Shown one piece after another: positions 42,601 through 50,725 of a stretch of DNA of 64,000 nucleotides. The notes under the pieces were generated by a model that ran no database searches, was not told where the DNA came from, and saw only the letters and a program-made list of their open reading frames with translations. Position 1 is the first letter of the stretch. Each line of letters begins with the position of its first letter. The DNA comes from Pseudacidobacterium ailaaui. Lineage in GTDB: Bacteria > Acidobacteriota > Terriglobia > Terriglobales > Acidobacteriaceae. The DNA is taken from positions 310,001-374,000 of the forward strand of contig NZ_JIAL01000001.1 of NCBI RefSeq assembly GCF_000688455.1, given 5' to 3'. The position numbers were made by a program, and so were the translations under genes.

Positions 42601-42797
42601 CGTTCCCGTACCGCTGTCTCAAGCTCCCGCTTGAGATCTTCATCGCTGGGGATGACAGGCGTCTGAACCACCGCCAGCTCGGCGCCATTGTGGATTCGCT
42701 CGACCCAGAAGGGATCAAGCTCTACTTCTGTCTTCTCTTCTGCCTTTCGGATCTTCCCTTGAAGGTCGATCTGGAAGGTATTCAGTTTTTTGAACAT
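39609..42797 (-). CDS. Large protein with features of a divergent double-psi-barrel RNA polymerase
   Basis: ATG 42797 has GGAGAGAAA upstream; 1062 residues. GKYAKVFGGDFDFDLVYIL at 621-639 resembles the metal-binding DFDGD/DLDGD loop of RNA polymerase beta' and of single-chain YonO/RdRP-type polymerases, with all three Asp present but Gly replaced by Phe. Before it, ICIRFPVRMREDLLPV resembles the preceding barrel strand. After it, NKVGRITNDIMSAIA (686-700) and LAIELQEEVSGLKHD (710-724) follow the LGxIxN and LA...VDxxK pattern of those enzymes. RGIRYKPTLATGGLKNGQII (235-254) resembles the RYxxLxxSxSQLR segment. A coiled coil lies at about 830-900. No alignment was run. It sits inside the conjugation operon; function unproven. 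Confidence 0.5.
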   Translation of the reverse strand: MFKKLNTFQIDLQGKIRKAEEKTEVELDPFWVERIHNGAELAVVQTPVIPSDEDLKRELETAVREREVLSELAGEVAGLREKEFSWSPDEQHPIDAYLAAIFPLREQMCLAHRAELIQRALQRTPIIRRMVGRTIERFVWEGKRYAIHPQTISEHLHIAEVDMGIPMLQIDLQGKVTQQMDPARPDRPARGPLVTRTLLGRLFPGIRVAQVTVPVHATEEQRSVVRNALYSFVYRGIRYKPTLATGGLKNGQIILVEEKYAKAVARMYHLIPQAALGYGGIIVNECSKALATFEATVKVVREGEFGTNDSRGWMDQSSFDLLQTLDPGHFYQFRMAFLASQDTLVRELSKYDESSLKLLNNVPVAAKGVFKVMDNRTASHPEIRANFIIPDSCLKPSRKDLIGKTFRCVVHLGITEQSYDGTTFGGPTVATHVPWEILSTEVYEDSARMMDALAPGFHSEGHGELLQKIGGICKSDTELMRVTEAVLAADGQGGMMYHPYVHQATKKLLAKWLRKLLSGGIELHTRALADDGFCYADSNGVLHCGSDWMPMRAALTDYEGKRSICIRFPVRMREDLLPVRHIHRTVAGRLLRMKFPHMPTQAIEEIIHRQLYLKHVHVLNGKYAKVFGGDFDFDLVYILSGVRYQKLVDWRFDYIKHEVSQPTKNKKKRESLWHQLGEICFDAMSNKVGRITNDIMSAIAVGRMDLVYVLAIELQEEVSGLKHDTSANMEVVENCERQIGNPARWIELLSKEDIRSFDDLPQQIEPLSDSDVIARYYNKLYAKALELVGEPKPLSEYSGLFHGQYGVRSISKQDYREASLLNSFYVSQSHKAIAHSAKRREELQKAKAAQKALRARIRAAEANASTEEAKAAVAALKQQSRDLNDLVRQRTAEYEKAQLDTKKGLSFFRSIVCAWGRGKAEAERMYWAAVLNEVITRKSKKYESQDGKVRYRPGTGAALIHAFPQQFVDAIAAATEGRSVLVETWNQDWSVRLDADAMTLTKVETAEDGQKRETLLYRGVAGQQPIGNGKYIPTTEWKRCVTPEFLEAILDQEDGLVETIAN

Positions 42798-42994
42798 GGT
42801 TTCTCTCCAAAAAAACAAGGGAGACCATGTTCCGATCCGAAGATCAGCCAATGGTCTCCTCTGTGCAAGGCCGACCATTGCTGGTCTGCGGTTTTACGTT
42901 TCTCCTGGTGGCGACCAGGAGGGCGGCTAAGACGTCAGAACCCCGTGCTTGTCGAAATTCTGAGTCCTGCAAAACCGCTTTGGAGAGTCCTGTA

Positions 42995-43288
42995 TTACTT
43001 TACAGGCACTGGCACGCCAACGATCAGATTTCCTTCTGGGCGTTCCTCTACTTCTGCTACAAACTTCTGTACTCGAAAATAGGATACATTTTTTCGAAAA
43101 GCAAGCAGTTCGATGGCATGTTTTGGTCCTGGCTTAGAAAGCACCAGTCGTCCATCCTGTCCGGTACCCTCTTCAAGACAATACACAAATTCGTCCAGGG
43201 CCGCCTCCGGTTTATTTCCCCTGCGTCGCCTTGTCGGGCGGGGCGATGCAGACTGAGTGGCTGCTTCTTTCTCTGTCGTCTCGTTCAT
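42995..43288 (-). CDS. Hypothetical protein, 97 aa
   Basis: Acidic start, then a basic linker (PRPTRRRRGNKPE), then a compact C-terminal part (FVYCLEEGTGQDGRLVLSK, NLIVGVPVPVK). Directly follows virB8. 42798-42994 downstream contains only the leader of the polymerase-like gene. Confidence 0.5.
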   Translation of the reverse strand: MNETTEKEAATQSASPRPTRRRRGNKPEAALDEFVYCLEEGTGQDGRLVLSKPGPKHAIELLAFRKNVSYFRVQKFVAEVEERPEGNLIVGVPVPVK

Positions 43289-43304
43289 TCGTCGCTGTGT
43301 TCCT

Positions 43305-43988
43305 TTATTGTTCGAGGTTGTAAGGTTCGGTAGAAATCACGTCGCGTTTAAAACTGGCCACGAGCAAACCACTGGGATCTCGCGGTGTCCGGTCGGTCTC
43401 CACCAAGTGGATCGTATAAGATTCGGCCATCTTCGATCCGCTGTATGTCTTTCCATCCGTGGCATGGGTTTCGGTGCGTGTTGCCAGCACATGAAAGGTC
43501 AACGGATCATTCGGGTCCTGGTCCATGCTTGTAATCGAGACCACCGACTTTCCATGGCTGGATTCAATCGTCGATACGCTGTTTTCATCGGTGATCTTTT
43601 TTAAGACCTCCGTCCTGAGATTGCGAGTCATCATGTTCATGGCCTGCGACCAATGGTCAGCCAACGTGTGCTCGTCATATCCCCACCAGGATGTCACAAA
43701 CGTAGTCACAACAAACTTCTTCTCGTTGTCACTCGGCAGCGGAGAGGTCTTCGCATCCTTGAGCAATGCTGAGTTTGTTGCTGTTCCCGCCGGGGACACC
43801 ACGGTGGCCTGCCCGTCGGGTCCAATCCGGATAATGACGGGCGGCTTTGTGCGTGTCACGAGAATAATGGCTCCTTCCACGGCCACAACCAAGGCAAGGA
43901 TCGCCGCCAGCACCAATACCCGGTTAGCGTAGGCGCGCAGAGCACCGTCCTTTTCGTAAAAAGGGGCCGTTCCTCCGAGAGCTCCCAT
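43305..43988 (-). CDS. virB8: VirB8/TrbF-like protein
   Basis: GGAGAG precedes ATG 43988. A short cytoplasmic start, one membrane helix (VLVLAAILALVVAVEGAIIL, about 25-44), then a periplasmic domain with SWWGYDEHTLADHWSQAMNM (about 101-120) and strands (SVVSITSMDQD, LTFHVLATRT) like the NTF2-like fold of VirB8. In T4SS it links the inner membrane to the core. Confidence 0.75.
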   Translation of the reverse strand: MGALGGTAPFYEKDGALRAYANRVLVLAAILALVVAVEGAIILVTRTKPPVIIRIGPDGQATVVSPAGTATNSALLKDAKTSPLPSDNEKKFVVTTFVTSWWGYDEHTLADHWSQAMNMMTRNLRTEVLKKITDENSVSTIESSHGKSVVSITSMDQDPNDPLTFHVLATRTETHATDGKTYSGSKMAESYTIHLVETDRTPRDPSGLLVASFKRDVISTEPYNLEQ

Positions 43989-44093
43989 CTCTCCTCCCTA
44001 AATGCGGCCTGAGCATCAAGCCGCGCTATGAGCAACATTACGTTTGCCAGGCAAATTGCAACAAGACACACTGGCGCGAAAAGTGAGTGCTCT

Positions 44094-45155
44094 TCACTCG
44101 ATGGGCGGAGCCGTATAGTAGGCCGGCGCCGCACCGCGCGGCGGATAACCGCTCGATCCTGCCGGGGGAGTCGCTGGTGGCGGTGCAACGGTGATCCCCG
44201 CACTTTCCGATCCACTGGAGCCTCCTCCGCCCTCTCCGCCTCCAGAGCTGGAACCTCCTTGGCTTCCGCCGCCTCCTCCGCCACTTTTGTCTTTTTTCCC
44301 AAACAATGCCTCTTTCAGCTTTTTCGCCCCTTGATAACTCATCGTGCCATATGTAATCGATGAGCTCAGGGTGCCCGCGAAGTCCCCGGCGATGATCATG
44401 TGGGCCAGCACCGGAATAAAGATGATAATGATACTGATCGCAAGGATTTCGATAGGGGTCGAAAGGGTGAGTTCTTGCAGGGTCGACGGGTCTGGGAGGA
44501 TACCTTCAATCACCCTGCCAAACAGGGCATAGAGAATCGGCCAGCTCAGCCACTGAAGGACACCGCGAAAATAGGTTTTGCCAAAAGATCCGGCAAAGGA
44601 GCTGGGCAGTAAAGCGACCAGCAGGGGCCCGATGACGTACAGCGCTGCCCCCCAGATCAAAAAGCAGATCTGAAGCAGGTAGTAGGCAAGCATATATACG
44701 ACTGCTGCAATCGCCATTGCCCCTGTGTTCACCAGCGCCATCACATCGCCAAACGGATTGAGGATCTTCAGAGTGACGAACCGCCCCAAAATCACTTTCA
44801 CATAGTCATTCCAGATGGTCTTATAGAAATCGTTTCCGGCGATGTAGTTTGCCACTTGGAACGCGCCATTGGTAGTGATGTCTGTAAAGAAAGCGTTCCA
44901 GTTCGTGACCAGGAAAGCGCACATGGCGATCTTGGCCATCAATACGATCAATTCCTTGAGGCTTCCGCCGCCGAGGAATACCTCATACACACCTACAATG
45001 AGAAAGACGGAAAGGATCCCATAGGCAACGATCGAAATCGCCCCGCCGCTGGCCGTCAGGTTGCTCATGGTTTGCAGCTTGGCATCCCAAATGGATTGGA
45101 AGAATGTCTGACCGACATTTTGAAAAAATGCCAGTAGCAGTATGCTATGCGGCAT
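44094..45155 (-). CDS. virB6: VirB6/TrbL-like polytopic protein
   Basis: At least five hydrophobic segments (for example AISIVAYGILSVFLIVGVYEV, AIAAVVYMLAYYLLQICFLI, SIIIIFIPVLAHMIIAGDF) and a central loop fit VirB6/TrbL of the inner-membrane channel. The C-terminal 70 residues are a low-complexity Gly/Ser-rich tail (GGGGGGSQGGSSSGGGEGGG) ending in a Pro-rich part, a common TrbL feature. The 105 bases between its stop and virB8 hold no supported gene. Confidence 0.8.
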   Translation of the reverse strand: MPHSILLLAFFQNVGQTFFQSIWDAKLQTMSNLTASGGAISIVAYGILSVFLIVGVYEVFLGGGSLKELIVLMAKIAMCAFLVTNWNAFFTDITTNGAFQVANYIAGNDFYKTIWNDYVKVILGRFVTLKILNPFGDVMALVNTGAMAIAAVVYMLAYYLLQICFLIWGAALYVIGPLLVALLPSSFAGSFGKTYFRGVLQWLSWPILYALFGRVIEGILPDPSTLQELTLSTPIEILAISIIIIFIPVLAHMIIAGDFAGTLSSSITYGTMSYQGAKKLKEALFGKKDKSGGGGGGSQGGSSSGGGEGGGGSSGSESAGITVAPPPATPPAGSSGYPPRGAAPAYYTAPPIE

Positions 45156-45160
45156 TCGCT

Positions 45161-45961
45161 CTACTCCTGCCCAAACGGTGAAGCCATAATCTGCTGCATT
45201 GTTTGCTGATGCGTGGCTGATGCGTGTTTCATCTGAAGCGACTGGTAGGCTGTGTCGGCTGCCCTCGCCCGCAGCAGTTCGGCCAATCCTTGTTGCGTAT
45301 AGGCAGCCGCCTGTAGGTTCCAGGCGGCCGCCTGGGCCTGAATAAGGCTGGCGTTACCGGGAGAAGTGTTCTGGAGCTGCTCGATGTATTGCAGGGAGAG
45401 CTGTTCTTCGGTATTCGCAAGCGCGTCCAGCTTCACTGCAACTTTGTAGGTGTCCTGCGCCTGCGCATCGTTCATGTCAACGGCAGCGCGCAGATCAGGA
45501 GCAAGCGCAGTGTCGCTCGGTAGGCTGCCAAAGACCTGATAGTAAGACGGCCCGAGCACGGAAATATTGTTTGCATTTCCTCCCAAAAGCTGGCTCTCCA
45601 GCGTCTTGGTGTTTGGCAAGGTAGCGCTGTTTACCGGCACCCGGAACAGGTTCTGTATGTTGACCATCTGGCGGCCATACGAACTAGCAGCAGCTTTGAT
45701 GCGTGAGATCTCACTGACCGGATACAGGACCGTCTGCTGAAAGTTCAGCATGTTGCTTTCCACCGAGCTCATGGTTCGCATGATGGGTGTCACCGTGGAG
45801 TTCAGGATCCTTTCTACGGATTCCAACATGCCAATGACCACACCAAGATCGAATTGCCCTTGGGCGGGTCGGGTGGACACCATCATTGCAAGGACAAACA
45901 TTCCTGTGGCCAAGGTTGTCCATAGGAACCGCTTTTTGCCATCTACAGTAGGTCTATTCAC
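45161..45961 (-). CDS. VirB5/TrbJ-like protein (copy 1)
   Basis: An N-terminal export helix (TTLATGMFVLAMMVSTRPAQG) is followed by a long helical periplasmic domain (VESNMLNFQQTVLYPVSEIS, AAVDMNDAQAQDTYKVAVKL, QMKHASATHQQTMQQI), the helical bundle of VirB5/TrbJ at pilus tips. It shares an order of motifs (NSATLP, VDMxDAxAQ) with the following gene, so the two arose by tandem duplication. It overlaps that gene by eight bases. Confidence 0.7.
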   Translation of the reverse strand: MNRPTVDGKKRFLWTTLATGMFVLAMMVSTRPAQGQFDLGVVIGMLESVERILNSTVTPIMRTMSSVESNMLNFQQTVLYPVSEISRIKAAASSYGRQMVNIQNLFRVPVNSATLPNTKTLESQLLGGNANNISVLGPSYYQVFGSLPSDTALAPDLRAAVDMNDAQAQDTYKVAVKLDALANTEEQLSLQYIEQLQNTSPGNASLIQAQAAAWNLQAAAYTQQGLAELLRARAADTAYQSLQMKHASATHQQTMQQIMASPFGQE

Positions 45962-46721
45962 TGGGGCCTCCGGAGATACTCTGCCACGCCTGGGAATGGA
46001 TTGCAGTGGCGTGTTTCCACTGGGCTGACACGGAGGCGAGTCTGACTGCCTCCTGCCGCAATAAAGATGCGAGCACTCGGTGCATCATGGCGTGAGATTG
46101 GAGCTGAAGGGCCGTGGCTTGGGCGGCAACCTGGTCTGCTGTCCCCGGGGCCGTGACCGCAGCGCTTTGTTCCAGGTTCTTGGCGTAGCCGAGCAGTTGC
46201 TCGGTCGCCGCATCGGAATTGGCTGCCAGCGACATGGCTTCCTGGGCGGTCGCATCCTTCATATCGACCTCTGCGGCAATTGCAGGGTCTACGACGGTGG
46301 TCGACAAAGGGCCCCCATATACATTTGCATATGCCCCTGATACGGCGCTTCCGGTTCCACCGGTGTATCCCATGCGCAGTGCGGATTCCAGAGATGTAGT
46401 GGCGGGAAGTGTTGCACTTCGCACGCCCAGCCCGCCAATCTGTGCAAAGTAGCCCTGATAGGCACTTTCTGCATGACTCATCCAGCTCTTGACGGCGTTC
46501 ATTTCCTGCACCGGGGCGATAACGGTCTGGGTGAATTGATTGATCGCCGACTGGCTTTTGCTGATCTGCCCTTCGATATTCGCTATGTTCTGGACCGACG
46601 AAATGATGGATGTAAAGATGCTGGCATAGACCTTTGATGGGACCAGCCACAACCCAGCCACAACCGCTGTGCCAACCATAAGCCGGGTAGCAAGTCCCCA
46701 GCGTTGCTCTTCTCTCTCCAT
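45954..46721 (-). CDS. VirB5/TrbJ-like protein (copy 2)
   Basis: I use ATG 46721, three bases from the virB4 stop; the open frame extends far upstream inside virB4 and is not real there. A signal segment (LMVGTAVVAGLWLVPSKVYA) precedes a helical domain (ANIEGQISKSQSAINQFTQT, VDMKDATAQEAMSLAANSDA). See the neighbouring copy for shared motifs. Confidence 0.7.
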   Translation of the reverse strand: MEREEQRWGLATRLMVGTAVVAGLWLVPSKVYASIFTSIISSVQNIANIEGQISKSQSAINQFTQTVIAPVQEMNAVKSWMSHAESAYQGYFAQIGGLGVRSATLPATTSLESALRMGYTGGTGSAVSGAYANVYGGPLSTTVVDPAIAAEVDMKDATAQEAMSLAANSDAATEQLLGYAKNLEQSAAVTAPGTADQVAAQATALQLQSHAMMHRVLASLLRQEAVRLASVSAQWKHATAIHSQAWQSISGGPSE

Positions 46722-46723
46722 GC

Positions 46724-49456
46724 TCACGCGCTTCTCTCCTCTGCAATGGTCGGCCCAGGGAGTGGGCTGGCATGCAGCCGTAAATGTTCCCAGTCTGGTT
46801 CCACCGGCATCCTGGTTGAGATCTGAAATACTTCCCCCGAGCGCTCCTCCGGAAGTTCGGGCAGGGAGACAATGCCATGGGGGAATTTGGCTGCCAAATC
46901 CCTCATGGCAAGATGAAAGTCTGTATGTGTCGCCAGCCACCACTGGCGGTACCGGCGTTCCCGCGGCACCGTTGTGCCCAGCCAGTATTCGAGCGGCGTC
47001 GGCTGAATATAGAGGCTGTGTGTCGTCTCGGACCGCTCGCCAATGCAAATCAGGAATTCGCTTTGCCTGCCCTTCTCTGTCATGCCAAGGCTTTTGATCT
47101 TTTCTATTGCTGCCGGCGAAAGATGAAGAAACCCGCTAAGTACATCGAGGTTCCCTTTCTGTCGCCCAATGAGTCTGAGTGCGGTCGTCGACAGGATGGC
47201 ACCCCCGATTGGGTTCGGCTTGTCGGGTGTTCCAGTGAAGTCTTCTACTGCTTGGCTGATGCCCCACACGCAAGCATCGCGCTTACGGGCGGTGCGGAAC
47301 AGCTGCACCACAGTGTCTCGCAATTCCCGAGATTCAAGCATGGCCCAGCACTCGTCAAGCACCGTAACGCAGCGGTGTCCTCCGCCGGCACGCAGCGTCG
47401 TCGTATAGGCAATCAGCAGGCTCATGGCCGTCTCCAGCCGTGGATCATCCTTCAGCTTTTCGATATTGAAATATAGCCATGGCTGCCGCATGTCCACCGT
47501 CGTGTAGCGGTCGAAAAGACTTGCATATATGCCCTCTCCTACCCAGTTGCTCAGCTTGACGGCAGCCACGTGCGCTTCTTGCTCCACATATTCATTGCGC
47601 CTTGGATCGATATAGGCTTCCAGGTCTTCCTTCACGTCACTCAGCAACGGGACCTTGCGGTGCTCTTCGGTCCGCATCCTCGCTCGCTGATAAGCGCTGA
47701 GGATACAACTGGTGATTACAGAATCCAGAATCTCTTCGTCACGGACTGCTTTGCCCACCATATGCCGGACCAGACCGCGAAGGAAGGCCAGATGGTCTCG
47801 CGACGGTTCCGTCTGACCCGGCTCCAGGTCGAACGGATTGATTGTCATCTCTGAGTCCAGAGACATGGCGATCATCTCGCCTCCCATGTACTTGACCGTG
47901 TAGTAATAGCTGTCACCTCGTTCGAGGATGGACACCCGTATATCCTGGCGGCCCATCGTGAGCAGCATCTGCTGGACAAGCATCGATTTGCCCGCTCCGG
48001 AAGTGGCAGCGATAATCGCATTTGCATTTTCATGCGACGGATCAAAAGGGCTGTAGGGGACCAGCTGACGATAGGGCGTGGCAAAGAGCATGGCCGGTGT
48101 CTGCGGTGTTCCCTCCCAAGGCATCTCTACAGGCATCAGATCCGCCGCATTGGCCGACAAAACATCGATGTCTCGCTTGTCCTTTCCCGCCAGCCCGGGC
48201 AGAGTATTCAGAAGCATCCGCACCTGGGCGACTGATTCAGGAAGTCCCGCCGCACCATCCATCCTGCTGATCACATGCATGATCTGCTGGCGACGCGCCA
48301 TGATCTGCCGCTCTGCTTCCTCGTGCTGCGCATCGGTTGTGTATTGAAACGACGTTCGAAAGGCGATGCTGAGGCTGGCATGGCACGCTTTGGTGGAGCT
48401 GGCCAGAATTCGCGCCTGAATGTCGGCCAACTCGCGCTGCGTCTGCGCCGCCACAGCATCAATCCTTGCGCCGCCACGCAGGTCCTGCTGGGCAGAGGCC
48501 ATCTTCTTTTCCCGGCGCTGGTAGTGCTTCATCACCACGGCCTGGTTGGGGATGTCGATATTTGTGCTGATCACGAGCGGAAAGCCCAAGGTCTGCAAAT
48601 CACGAATGATTCCCGGGTAAGTGCGCTCCGGCGGTTCTTTCATGGTGACCACGCCCCACAGCACGCGATCGATGTCCAGATAGCTCTCCGTCGCGTCGTA
48701 GAGCGATACATTCGTCATCTGTTCCCGGATGGAAATTTCCCGCATGGCTTCTGGGCGCGCACGCAGCCGTGTCCGTACCGGACAGAGCGGCCCCAGCGCA
48801 TCCTGGAGTTCATGAAAGATGTCCGCATGGGTCATGCGCTTTGGCTTTAGTTCCGCAGAGATCATGGAGCTTTCGATGCCTCGAAGCAGAGCCTCAAAGT
48901 GCATCATGAGCTCTTCATGCTCCTGCCTCTCCCGTTGAATACATGCCGATACCCGCGGAGAAAGGGACTTTCGTTTTCCAAACACACCTTGCATCGCAGT
49001 ACCGCTGCTGACCAGCGAGCGGCGGTATGCCTCCGGGTCCCAGATGAAATAGATGGCCAGCTTCCGGGTAAGATATTCCCCATTGTTGGCGCGTTCCCGC
49101 CAGATCCGCTCCCGTTCTTTGTCCAGAATCTCAGCCGGACCATAGTCCGTGCGCCGGGCCTGGACGTATCGCTCCAGGATATCGTCTAACAGGTCGCTGA
49201 CTTCGTAGCGCACCTGCATCCGGATACTTTCCTCCGGTATCGTCCGCAACAGCGAATCCAGACGGTCCTTGAGGGCGTTCCTTTCCTCGGCCGAACCGTA
49301 ATAGGTAAAGGACCCCTGGAGCCGGTAGCCGGCTACATATTGGCCGTCCGTCCGAACCATTACGTTGTCCAGCAGGTCCCGTACTGGCAGCAACTCTGCC
49401 ATCGACGGCCCATTGGCTTTCCGTGCCTTATCTAGGGCCTTCGCGTTAACGCTCAC
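46724..49456 (-). CDS. virB4: VirB4/TrbE-type secretion ATPase
   Basis: This ATPase powers pilus assembly and substrate transfer at the inner membrane. Walker A is in IIAATSGAGKSMLVQQML (near 485), Walker B in RCVTVLDECWAML (near 698), and a later arginine-containing segment VWGISQAVEDF matches the family. Length (910 aa) is normal. I choose GTG 49456 because GAGGAG lies seven bases before; an upstream TTG (49483) is possible. It overlaps the end of virB3 by 11 bases. Confidence 0.93.
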   Translation of the reverse strand: MSVNAKALDKARKANGPSMAELLPVRDLLDNVMVRTDGQYVAGYRLQGSFTYYGSAEERNALKDRLDSLLRTIPEESIRMQVRYEVSDLLDDILERYVQARRTDYGPAEILDKERERIWRERANNGEYLTRKLAIYFIWDPEAYRRSLVSSGTAMQGVFGKRKSLSPRVSACIQRERQEHEELMMHFEALLRGIESSMISAELKPKRMTHADIFHELQDALGPLCPVRTRLRARPEAMREISIREQMTNVSLYDATESYLDIDRVLWGVVTMKEPPERTYPGIIRDLQTLGFPLVISTNIDIPNQAVVMKHYQRREKKMASAQQDLRGGARIDAVAAQTQRELADIQARILASSTKACHASLSIAFRTSFQYTTDAQHEEAERQIMARRQQIMHVISRMDGAAGLPESVAQVRMLLNTLPGLAGKDKRDIDVLSANAADLMPVEMPWEGTPQTPAMLFATPYRQLVPYSPFDPSHENANAIIAATSGAGKSMLVQQMLLTMGRQDIRVSILERGDSYYYTVKYMGGEMIAMSLDSEMTINPFDLEPGQTEPSRDHLAFLRGLVRHMVGKAVRDEEILDSVITSCILSAYQRARMRTEEHRKVPLLSDVKEDLEAYIDPRRNEYVEQEAHVAAVKLSNWVGEGIYASLFDRYTTVDMRQPWLYFNIEKLKDDPRLETAMSLLIAYTTTLRAGGGHRCVTVLDECWAMLESRELRDTVVQLFRTARKRDACVWGISQAVEDFTGTPDKPNPIGGAILSTTALRLIGRQKGNLDVLSGFLHLSPAAIEKIKSLGMTEKGRQSEFLICIGERSETTHSLYIQPTPLEYWLGTTVPRERRYRQWWLATHTDFHLAMRDLAAKFPHGIVSLPELPEERSGEVFQISTRMPVEPDWEHLRLHASPLPGPTIAEERSA

Positions 49457-49817
49457 GCTTCCGCTCCTCTTCCCTTTCGCCAATTTCCCGCAGATAGGGC
49501 TTCAAAAGTTTTGTGTCCTTGGACAGACAGTCCCGCTGCTTCGGCATCAGCCGCCAGCCAATCAAATCCACCAGATATCCACGCGGCTTGCCATACTTGA
49601 ATGCAGACAGAGCGGGCACGCCGATCACGACTGTCATAAGAAACAGGACCCAGTTCAGCGGCACCTTCCCGACCGTTGCCTTCGGGAAGAGGAACTGCCC
49701 GAGAATCATTTGCACGATGGCGACGAAACCGATTCCGAACAAGTCTTCGACCTCCAGGCCAAGAAGACGCACTGTCATGCGAAGATTGCGCGAGATCGGG
49801 CTGGACTTGAGGGGCAT
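49446..49817 (-). CDS. virB3: VirB3/TrbD-like protein
   Basis: A short basic start, then two hydrophobic segments (FGIGFVAIVQMILGQFLF and WVLFLMTVVIGVPALSAF) and a basic charged tail. Size and position directly before virB4 match VirB3. The stop of the upstream gene and this start overlap as TGATG. Confidence 0.75.
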   Translation of the reverse strand: MPLKSSPISRNLRMTVRLLGLEVEDLFGIGFVAIVQMILGQFLFPKATVGKVPLNWVLFLMTVVIGVPALSAFKYGKPRGYLVDLIGWRLMPKQRDCLSKDTKLLKPYLREIGEREEERKRER

Positions 49818-50269
49818 CAGTGGATCCCTCCTGCACCGGAAGCTACCAAATTTTCAAGCAGCCGTAAGATGCCGGAAACTGTTAAACATGCAAATCCGCT
49901 GATGACATAGCGCAGCCAGCCTTCGCCAACCGTAGTTCGGTCCAGTACACCGCTGTAAGAAAGGACGCCGCGCGCAAAACAAAAGACCGCATAGAACGGC
50001 ATGATCACATTGCTCAACCAGTTGGTCAGGTTCAACAGGCCCTGTTCATAAGAACCGGAGCCATCGGGCGATCCCACAAATTGCTCAGCGGCCCGGATAA
50101 ACCCCGACACCAAAAGACAGGCCAAAGCAGCATAGATATACCGCTCCCCGTTCATACGCTTGGAGTATGCAAACACACCCATACAAATGATCAGGCCGGC
50201 CACAATGGGCAGCAGCACGTTGCCGATATAGCTGCTCATGGATGCCAGACCGAGGGAAAAAGAGTCCAT
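49817..50269 (-). CDS. Tandem-fused VirB2/TrbC-like protein (two pilin-like units)
   Basis: Four membrane segments in two similar halves: SYIGNVLLPIVAGLIICMGVF...LVSGFIRAAEQFV and NWLSNVIMPFYAVFCFARGV...LTVSGILRLLENLV, ending ASGAGGIH. The single pilin at 51462-51839 has NWVGNVICPLLSVGAGVHAV...LSISGIIRLAEYFV ending GAGGIGAN. So this gene is a duplicated, fused relative of that pilin, without a cleavable signal peptide. Starts at ATG 50269 (TGATG with the upstream stop). Confidence 0.7.
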   Translation of the reverse strand: MDSFSLGLASMSSYIGNVLLPIVAGLIICMGVFAYSKRMNGERYIYAALACLLVSGFIRAAEQFVGSPDGSGSYEQGLLNLTNWLSNVIMPFYAVFCFARGVLSYSGVLDRTTVGEGWLRYVISGFACLTVSGILRLLENLVASGAGGIH

Positions 50270-50718
50270 CAGCGTCCCTCTTGGCGGCAGACCGTGCACT
50301 CCCCGGCAATCCCGCTCTGATTCTCTGTCCTGAAGGCCCAACGCACCAGCCTTCCGACCAGGGAAATTGTGCCCCCGGTCATCAATCCCGCAATCAGAAT
50401 CCGGACTGCGGCGGCTCCATGCGGTAGCGTGCTGATCAAGGACAGTACTACCAGCAATAGGACACAGAGAAAGGCCAGCGAACATCCAGCCGCGGCACGC
50501 GGATGGGTAACGTTCCTCCGCTTCGTCCAGCCCAGCAGAACCAGCCACAACCGTTCCATCCAACAGGCCGCCCAGTGGACCGCTCCTGCAAGAAGGGCCA
50601 CGATGAGTAGGTCCGTAATCAACGACACACCCCTGATCTGGATCTGTGCGAGGTCCCGAAGTACCAAGAGACCGCATCCTGCCAGCACGGACCGCATGAC
50701 AATCTGTCGTACAACCAT
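50269..50718 (-). CDS. Polytopic membrane protein of the T4SS operon
   Basis: ATG 50718, eight bases after the upstream stop. Four hydrophobic segments (for example LITDLLIVALLAGAVHWAAC, CSLAFLCVLLLVVLSLISTL, ILIAGLMTGGTISLVGRLV). A CTVCRQEGR end. Not a recognised T4SS subunit, but co-translated with the pilin-like genes. Confidence 0.6.
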   Translation of the reverse strand: MVVRQIVMRSVLAGCGLLVLRDLAQIQIRGVSLITDLLIVALLAGAVHWAACWMERLWLVLLGWTKRRNVTHPRAAAGCSLAFLCVLLLVVLSLISTLPHGAAAVRILIAGLMTGGTISLVGRLVRWAFRTENQSGIAGECTVCRQEGR

Positions 50719-50725
50719 CCCTTCT

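Noticed and set aside
40629-43082. A long plus-strand open frame of 817 codons opposite the polymerase-like gene
   Set aside because: It has no ribosome site or recognisable motif, and all neighbours lie on the other strand. The minus-strand frame has a good start and motif order, so this is a shadow.
43856-44302. Minus-strand open frame of 148 codons over the virB6-virB8 junction
   Set aside because: It is mostly out of frame inside both genes; a short hydrophobic part near 44000-44090 was considered as a VirB7-like lipoprotein but has no lipobox or start.
46721-47048. N-terminal extension of the second VirB5-like gene, and the overlapping frame 45958-46878
   Set aside because: They lie inside virB4 coding sequence and lack a signal peptide; ATG 46721 has the proper leader.
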